A stretch of 9,796 nt of DNA from an uncultured Streptococcus sp. (GTDB lineage Bacteria; Bacillota; Bacilli; Lactobacillales; Streptococcaceae): the NCBI RefSeq assembly GCF_959025735.1, contig NZ_CAUFJQ010000070.1:1-9796 (forward strand). The letters are read 5' to 3'. A model generated the notes under the pieces. The model saw only the letters and a list, made by a program, of their open reading frames with translations, ran no database searches and was not told the origin of the DNA. Every line of letters begins with the position of its first letter. The first letter of the stretch is position 1. Shown piece by piece: positions 7,001 to 9,796 of the stretch. The position numbers and the translations under genes are program-made.

Positions 7001-9474
7001 ATGGTGCAGTTGTTGCGACGGCTACTTCTGATAAAAACGGGGAACTTTCATTTAGTACCTTGACAGAAGGAACCTATACGCTCAAAGAAACACAAGCACC
7101 TGCAAATTACAAGTTGGATGCAACAGAACATGCAGTGGTTGTGACCTATGATGCAGACAAGCAAATCTACCACGTTACAGTGGATGGAAAAGCTGTTGGC
7201 TCAAAAGCTCTTCCTCTAGAAATCGCGAATGAAGCAGATATCAAGTATATCGATCTTGAAGCTTCAAAAGTTTGGGATGACCAAGACAACCAAGAAGGGC
7301 TTCGCCCAGAAAGTGTCGAATTCCAACTCTATAAGAATGGAAAAGCGGAAGGAAAACCAGTCACGGTCTCGGCTGCAACAGACTGGAAAGCTCACTTTAC
7401 GAACCTTCCAGATAAAGACAGCAATGGCAAGCTCAATACCTATACGGTCAAAGAAGTGAAAGTACCGACTCATTATACAGTTGATACAGAAGAAGCCAGC
7501 TTCACTGATGGAAAAGCAACCATAACCAATAAACGCACTCCTGAGACAACGACAGTTACCGTCAAGAAAGTCTGGGATGATGCTGATAACCAAGACGGTC
7601 TTCGACCTACAACTATCAAAGTTCACCTCTTAGCCAATGGAAAAGAAGTGCAATCAATCGATCTTGCTGGTCAAGGAAATGAATGGACGCATACTTTCAC
7701 AGACCTACCAGTCTACAAAGATGGCCAAAAAGTTGTCTACACAGTGACAGAAGACAAGGTGGATAATTACACCACTAAGATTGATGGAACAACGATCACC
7801 AATAGCTACAAACCAGGTAAGACAAGCCTCACCGTTACCAAAAACTGGGAAGATGCCAATAACCAAGATGGCCTCCGTCCAAAAACGATTAAGGTTCAAT
7901 TGTATGCTGGTGATGAAAAAGTTGGTCAAGCTGTTGAATTGTCAGCAGATAACAAATGGACCCATACCTTCTCAAACCTAGACGAGAAGAAAGCTGGCCA
8001 AGTTATCAACTATACCGTCAAAGAAATCGATGTCCCAGAAGGCTACACACAAGCCGTCGAAGCAACGAATCCAGGCCAAGTAGTCGTAACCAATACGCAC
8101 GCTCCAGAAAAGACCAAAGTAGAAGTGAGCAAGAAGTGGGAAGATGCTGATAACCAAGATGGTCTACGCCCAGCCAGCATTCAAGTTCAATTGTACAAAG
8201 ATGGCGTTCCTACTGACCAAGTATTAGAACTTTCTGCAGCGAATGATTGGAAAGGTGCATTTGAAAACCTTGATGCCAAGGCAACTGGAAAAGCCATTAC
8301 TTATACGGTTAAAGAAGTTACTGTCCCAGATGGTTACAAGGTGACGGTAAATGATAAGGACAAGGCTAATGTTGTCTTGACCAACACGCATGAACCAGCT
8401 CTTACAGAGATGAAAGTCACTAAGAAGTGGGATGATGCCAATGACCAAGATGGCCTCCGTCCAAAATCCATCAAGGTTCAATTGTATGCAAATGATGAAA
8501 AAGTAGGAGAGCCGGTTGAATTGTCAGCGGACAATAAATGGACTCATACCTTCAGCAAGTTGCCTGAAAAGAAAGCTGGCCAAGCGATCAGCTATCGTGT
8601 GGAAGAAGTCTCTGTTCCTGAAGGCTACCAAGTCACTGTGGATACCTCTGATGCTGCTCACACGATCTTGACCAATACGCATACGCCAGCGGTGATCGAT
8701 ATTCCAGTGACCAAGATTTGGAATGACCAAGACAATCAAGATGGTCTTCGTCCAGCAAGTATCGTTGTGAATCTTCTTGCCAATGGTGAAAAAGTTGCTC
8801 AAAAAGAACTCACGAATGCGACAGATTGGAAAGAAAGCTTCACAGGACTACCAAAATTCAAGGATGGAAAAGAAATCGTCTATACTCTTCAAGAAGAGAA
8901 GGTAGCTGAATATACGACTACAATTGATCAGGCTGCTTATACCATTACCAACACCCATGCACCTGGTAAGACAAGCGTCACGGTCACTAAGAAGTGGGAT
9001 GATGAGAATGACAAGGATGGAATTCGTCCGAAGAGTATTCACGTTCAACTCTATGCCAATGATCAAAAAGTCGGTCAAGAAGTAGAATTGTCAGCTGAAA
9101 ACAAGTGGACCCATACCTTTGCAGATTTAGATGAAAAAGCAAATGGAAACACCATCACTTATACAGTGAGAGAAGTCAGTGTTCCAAAGGGCTATGAAGC
9201 TCGTAACGACGAGGATGGTAAAGGAAATGTTGTGATTACTAACAAGCATGTTCCAAAAGAAACTCCAAAACAACCAACTCCTCCAAGTTCATCTGAACCA
9301 AAGAAACCGGGTCAACCTGAACCTAAAAAACCAAGCCAACCAGAGCCGAAGAAACCAGGCAAGATCTTAGGATTCTTACCAAATACAGGTACGACCATCT
9401 CTATTATTAGCCTAGTTTTAGCCTTTGTCTTGGCAAGCATTGCAGCTTATATTTTGAAGAAAAAGAAAAAATAA
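4075..9474 (+). CDS. LPXTG-anchored Cna_B-repeat surface adhesin
   Basis: A 1799-residue cell-wall protein. Residues 1-37 are a signal peptide (KK start, hydrophobic FVILTILMML core, likely cleavage after AYA37) without a YSIRK motif. Residues 38 to about 945 are a non-repetitive head, including Gly-rich GDG/GNG loops near 283-288, 474-482 and 721-730 and a DUF11-like module at about 745-945 (PGETFNYKITIKNN, then DALP). Residues 950-1055 are a SpaA-type domain and 1058-1726 hold seven Cna_B domains. A Pro/Lys/Gln wall-spanning segment (1727-1763), LPNTG (1768-1772), a hydrophobic helix (about 1774-1794) and five lysines complete the sorting signal, so sortase should cleave between T1771 and G1772. 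The protein contains no cysteine, which rules out a thioester domain. No VYPK-like pilin motif or sortase gene is seen, so it is probably a monomeric fibrillar adhesin. The ligand is unknown. TAAGGAG at 4061-4067 supports the start. Confidence 0.95.
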   Translation: MKKLSLLWKNFLNKGFVILTILMMLGQIGQGAVTAYANQLAVGDNGALDVTLLYGDKQDHPGGMSYFTGDTMSGYIQITPKNLTTDINDVAITLKVPGKYLREVSIPDFNSASEHDKPTVTKVGDDYQVTLHFSNYQKSEVLTLPFIGKFTIGYPPTNYSLDITGTLNINGQETALNDIIWKPKYNDYRFTKYINQNLNEAMSKDYAEAMPGIVKGADGKNYIETPTSVPFAFQLDGMRGQYGGQYRQLESATITDKLPTYTDKSGKTRTAVLDTAKSEGWVDNGDGTVTKTFKADANDNPAAYHQEFMTKIKDTSYLYLKFPDLVLEKDQTLKDVLSKDLTNTGSIVGIPANRGEGEPDITAEDSLIFRLTSRDLEGAGSFAKQADGDVYDSTEYKAANYKWLLKFANNTPSPQKNFVFYDETVDPRLKFTKIGYSRLMEGNYGIGKQIHTIVKRIILTMEDGSTKEIQSEADKDGNGLIDLTKYGTVVGWRMEMKDDFVLQSGQGIYLNSYTSFKDPEKTRYDENDATKNVYKNTGRVTYQTQSNVAKDQTSDWTFKLIPLKESFEIAKTTDYNDVRYTDGQNIRFGLMATKVVLDPDKDYGDLRIIDLYDPNTLKVDYKDFERNLASNEKGMKFLKSYDVIENYHNSGRTAIVMHLDQKEFIKASLMDLNRVRLPFIVADLKGKDDGGIFTNKVYVAGDGIHDLENANPDRVTEDVYDLNGNGSTTDKIPYAQSNYTIVAAEGIYARKYIAKNDDLSDASTVTRTFKPGETFNYKITIKNNTDKPVEDAVVYDALPKVHDVNTLDGSNRLTEYTVSLRGPVSAPEGWTVYYTTDPSVTSDTMEQAADKDIWTAAVADYSQVTGIKFVADKGTTIPARSEANFGVPVVNPTELTKDVKDLMQKRTKDNEDNGGRSGVVQAHNQFGYKAKGHEGNRESNTVSAQIFSAAFQVKKVDKDDPKKVLEGATFTLTDANGAVVATATSDKNGELSFSTLTEGTYTLKETQAPANYKLDATEHAVVVTYDADKQIYHVTVDGKAVGSKALPLEIANEADIKYIDLEASKVWDDQDNQEGLRPESVEFQLYKNGKAEGKPVTVSAATDWKAHFTNLPDKDSNGKLNTYTVKEVKVPTHYTVDTEEASFTDGKATITNKRTPETTTVTVKKVWDDADNQDGLRPTTIKVHLLANGKEVQSIDLAGQGNEWTHTFTDLPVYKDGQKVVYTVTEDKVDNYTTKIDGTTITNSYKPGKTSLTVTKNWEDANNQDGLRPKTIKVQLYAGDEKVGQAVELSADNKWTHTFSNLDEKKAGQVINYTVKEIDVPEGYTQAVEATNPGQVVVTNTHAPEKTKVEVSKKWEDADNQDGLRPASIQVQLYKDGVPTDQVLELSAANDWKGAFENLDAKATGKAITYTVKEVTVPDGYKVTVNDKDKANVVLTNTHEPALTEMKVTKKWDDANDQDGLRPKSIKVQLYANDEKVGEPVELSADNKWTHTFSKLPEKKAGQAISYRVEEVSVPEGYQVTVDTSDAAHTILTNTHTPAVIDIPVTKIWNDQDNQDGLRPASIVVNLLANGEKVAQKELTNATDWKESFTGLPKFKDGKEIVYTLQEEKVAEYTTTIDQAAYTITNTHAPGKTSVTVTKKWDDENDKDGIRPKSIHVQLYANDQKVGQEVELSAENKWTHTFADLDEKANGNTITYTVREVSVPKGYEARNDEDGKGNVVITNKHVPKETPKQPTPPSSSEPKKPGQPEPKKPSQPEPKKPGKILGFLPNTGTTISIISLVLAFVLASIAAYILKKKKK
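6922..7239 (+). other. SpaA-type (prealbumin-like) domain at the head-stalk junction
   Basis: Residues 950-1055 read VKKVDKDDPKKVLEGATFTL, then GTYTLKETQAP and LPLEIANE, which is the standard SpaA/Cna_B-like pattern. The expected isopeptide residues are present: K955 in the first strand, E1005 in YTLKE and N1052 in the last strand. It is the only domain of this subtype and differs clearly from the Cna_B repeats that follow. Confidence 0.82.
7246..9252 (+). repeat. Seven tandem Cna_B domains forming the adhesin stalk
   Basis: Repeat units of about 88-98 residues start near 7246, 7546, 7822, 8113, 8404, 8698 and 8971. Each has K-x-W-[DEN]-D, a DGLRP-like turn (EGLRP in unit 1, DGIRP in unit 7), a central W, Y-T-V-x-E (YRVEE in unit 5, YTLQE in unit 6) and a final TN strand. 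The lysine two before Trp is K1065, K1165, K1256, K1353, K1450, K1547 and K1639. The glutamates are E1127, E1226, E1317, E1414, E1511, E1607 and E1700. The asparagines are N1152, N1243, N1340, N1437, N1534, N1626 and N1723. All seven can therefore form the Lys-Asn isopeptide bond known for this family, giving a rigid, protease-resistant stalk. Units 3, 5 and 7 resemble each other closely, and units 2 and 6 form a second subtype. Confidence 0.93.
9295..9363 (+). repeat. Short EPKKPxQP repeats in the wall-spanning segment
   Basis: Residues 1741-1763 contain EPKKPGQP, EPKKPSQP and a partial EPKKPGK. Such Pro/Lys-rich octapeptides are typical of the segment that threads through peptidoglycan just before an LPXTG motif. 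The codons vary between copies, so this is not a very recent expansion. Confidence 0.75.
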
Positions 9475-9497
9475 GCTAGTGCTTCCTTTATAAAATG

Positions 9498-9529
9498 AAA
9501 CAAACACCAGAGATGGTGTTTGTTTTTTT
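9498..9529 (+). terminator. Rho-independent terminator of the adhesin gene
   Basis: A perfect 12-bp stem AAACAAACACCA (9498-9509) / TGGTGTTTGTTT (9514-9525) with a GAGA tetraloop leads into seven Ts (9523-9529). It starts 24 nt after the stop codon. Confidence 0.92.
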
Positions 9530-9608
9530 ATAGTGGCCTCTTATAATTGTCTTGCGATCATTCTCATGGGCGCTTGCTCTATTTTTTAATTCCCGAACGT
9601 TTTCAAAA

Positions 9609-9623
9609 AAAATTCAGAAAATT
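9609..9623. promoter_or_regulatory. Candidate CodY box
   Basis: AAAATTCAGAAAATT matches the published CodY consensus AATTTTCWGAAAATT at 13 of 15 positions, with mismatches only at positions 3 and 4. It ends 1 nt before the -35 hexamer of the next promoter, a position where binding could occlude RNA polymerase. The AT-rich context raises the chance of a coincidental match. Confidence 0.4.
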
Positions 9624-9624
9624 C

Positions 9625-9652
9625 TTGACTTCTATGAAAATCGGAGTATGAT
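9625..9652 (+). promoter_or_regulatory. Strong sigma-A-type promoter for an off-window gene
   Basis: TTGACT (9625-9630), a 16-nt spacer and TATGAT (9647-9652). A-rich tracts directly upstream (9605-9621) could act as an UP element. Transcription should begin near 9659-9660 and proceed to the right edge. Confidence 0.7.
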
Positions 9653-9658
9653 TAGTTG

Positions 9659-9796
9659 TGAACTGTTGAACAATCATTTTCAAGAAAATCCCTGATGTCG
9701 ACTAAGGGATCTGTGAAAGGAGAAGCGGTTCAAATCGAAAATCTATAGAGCGTTGCGTCCGAAAGTCTAAACAGACACGGCTCTTTAAAAACAAAA
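9659..9796 (+). other. Untranslated leader with pairing potential, running off the window
   Basis: At least 138 nt follow the promoter without a convincing coding start. Possible pairings include TTGAAC (9666-9671) with GTTCAA (9728-9733), ATCCCT (9688-9693) with AGGGAT (9705-9710), and a 3' hairpin formed by GTCT/AGAC (9765-9768 with 9773-9776). AGAGC (9747-9751) can pair with GCTCT (9780-9784). GGCTCTTTA near the end resembles the boxA antitermination motif of rRNA leaders. An 18-codon ORF including the stop (9695-9748) lacks a good ribosome binding site, and AAAGGAG at 9716-9722 has no start codon at the right distance. I cannot assign it to a riboswitch or RNA family. Confidence 0.4.

Noticed and set aside
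7264..7626. Minus-strand ORFs opposite the Cna_B repeats
   Set aside because: Similar antisense ORFs recur under several repeat units because the repeats share codons. They lack ribosome binding sites and are explained by the adhesin coding sequence.
7246..9252. Regularly spaced similar DNA segments suggesting a CRISPR-like array
   Set aside because: The period is about 270-300 bp, the repeats are in frame and encode Cna_B domains, and similarity runs through the whole unit rather than alternating with unique spacers.
4075..9474. Possibility that the protein is a pilus backbone or tip subunit
   Set aside because: No pilin motif such as VYPK was seen and no pilus-type sortase gene lies in the window. 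A strong terminator follows directly, so a single-protein adhesin is the simpler reading.
9595..9606. Partial catabolite-response element (TTGAAAACGTTC on the minus strand)
   Set aside because: The left half fits the CcpA consensus, but the right half (CGGG) does not, so it is too weak to call.
9675..9690. Second CodY-like sequence CATTTTCAAGAAAATC
   Set aside because: The two half sites are separated by one extra base compared with the consensus, and it lies downstream of the predicted transcription start. It is better explained as a small inverted repeat in AT-rich DNA.
9727..9736. GGTTCAAATC, resembling a tRNA T-loop
   Set aside because: The flanking bases do not form the 5-bp T-stem, and no acceptor or anticodon arm can be assembled around it.

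Overview
The window looks like chromosomal DNA of a Gram-positive coccus, most likely an oral-type Streptococcus. This is inferred from the moderately low GC content, strong AAGGAG-type ribosome binding sites, the fused PabB-PabC folate enzyme common in streptococci, and a very large LPXTG surface protein built from Cna_B repeats. There is no mobile element, CRISPR array, tRNA or rRNA gene, and I found no previously undescribed multi-gene system. The less ordinary signals are mostly regulatory or architectural.

Left edge (1-256): a compact stretch with three consecutive hairpins (24-40, 49-74, 82-105). The last resembles a rho-independent terminator for a plus-strand gene lying off the window. 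An AT-rich spacer with a weak inverted repeat follows.

Minus-strand operon (2598 down to 257): a fused aminodeoxychorismate synthase I / aminodeoxychorismate lyase (PabB-PabC, 575 aa), then a small alpha/beta hydrolase (204 aa) whose start codon overlaps the pabB stop as TGATG. The first gene is in the para-aminobenzoate branch of folate synthesis. The hydrolase substrate is unknown. The pabB promoter sits so close to the ATG that the mRNA is predicted to be leaderless.

Central plus-strand gene (2717-3772): a polytopic membrane acyltransferase (acyltransferase family 3) with its own extended -10 promoter, diverging from pabB, and a strong terminator at 3783-3814.

Intergenic region 3815-4074: a perfect 14-bp inverted repeat with a 9-nt loop overlapping a TATAAT box, then a second candidate -10 and a strong ribosome binding site for the next gene.

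Surface adhesin (4075-9474, 1799 aa): signal peptide, about 900 residues of non-repetitive head, one SpaA-type domain, seven Cna_B domains, a Pro/Lys-rich wall-spanning segment, an LPNTG sortase motif, a membrane helix and a lysine tail. All eight stalk domains retain the Lys/Glu/Asn set expected for internal isopeptide bonds. A strong terminator follows at 9498-9529.

Right edge (9530-9796): a strong promoter preceded by a good CodY-box match drives a potentially structured leader that runs off the window. The gene it serves is not visible.

The acyltransferase and adhesin have separate promoters and terminators, so their adjacency alone is weak evidence of shared function.
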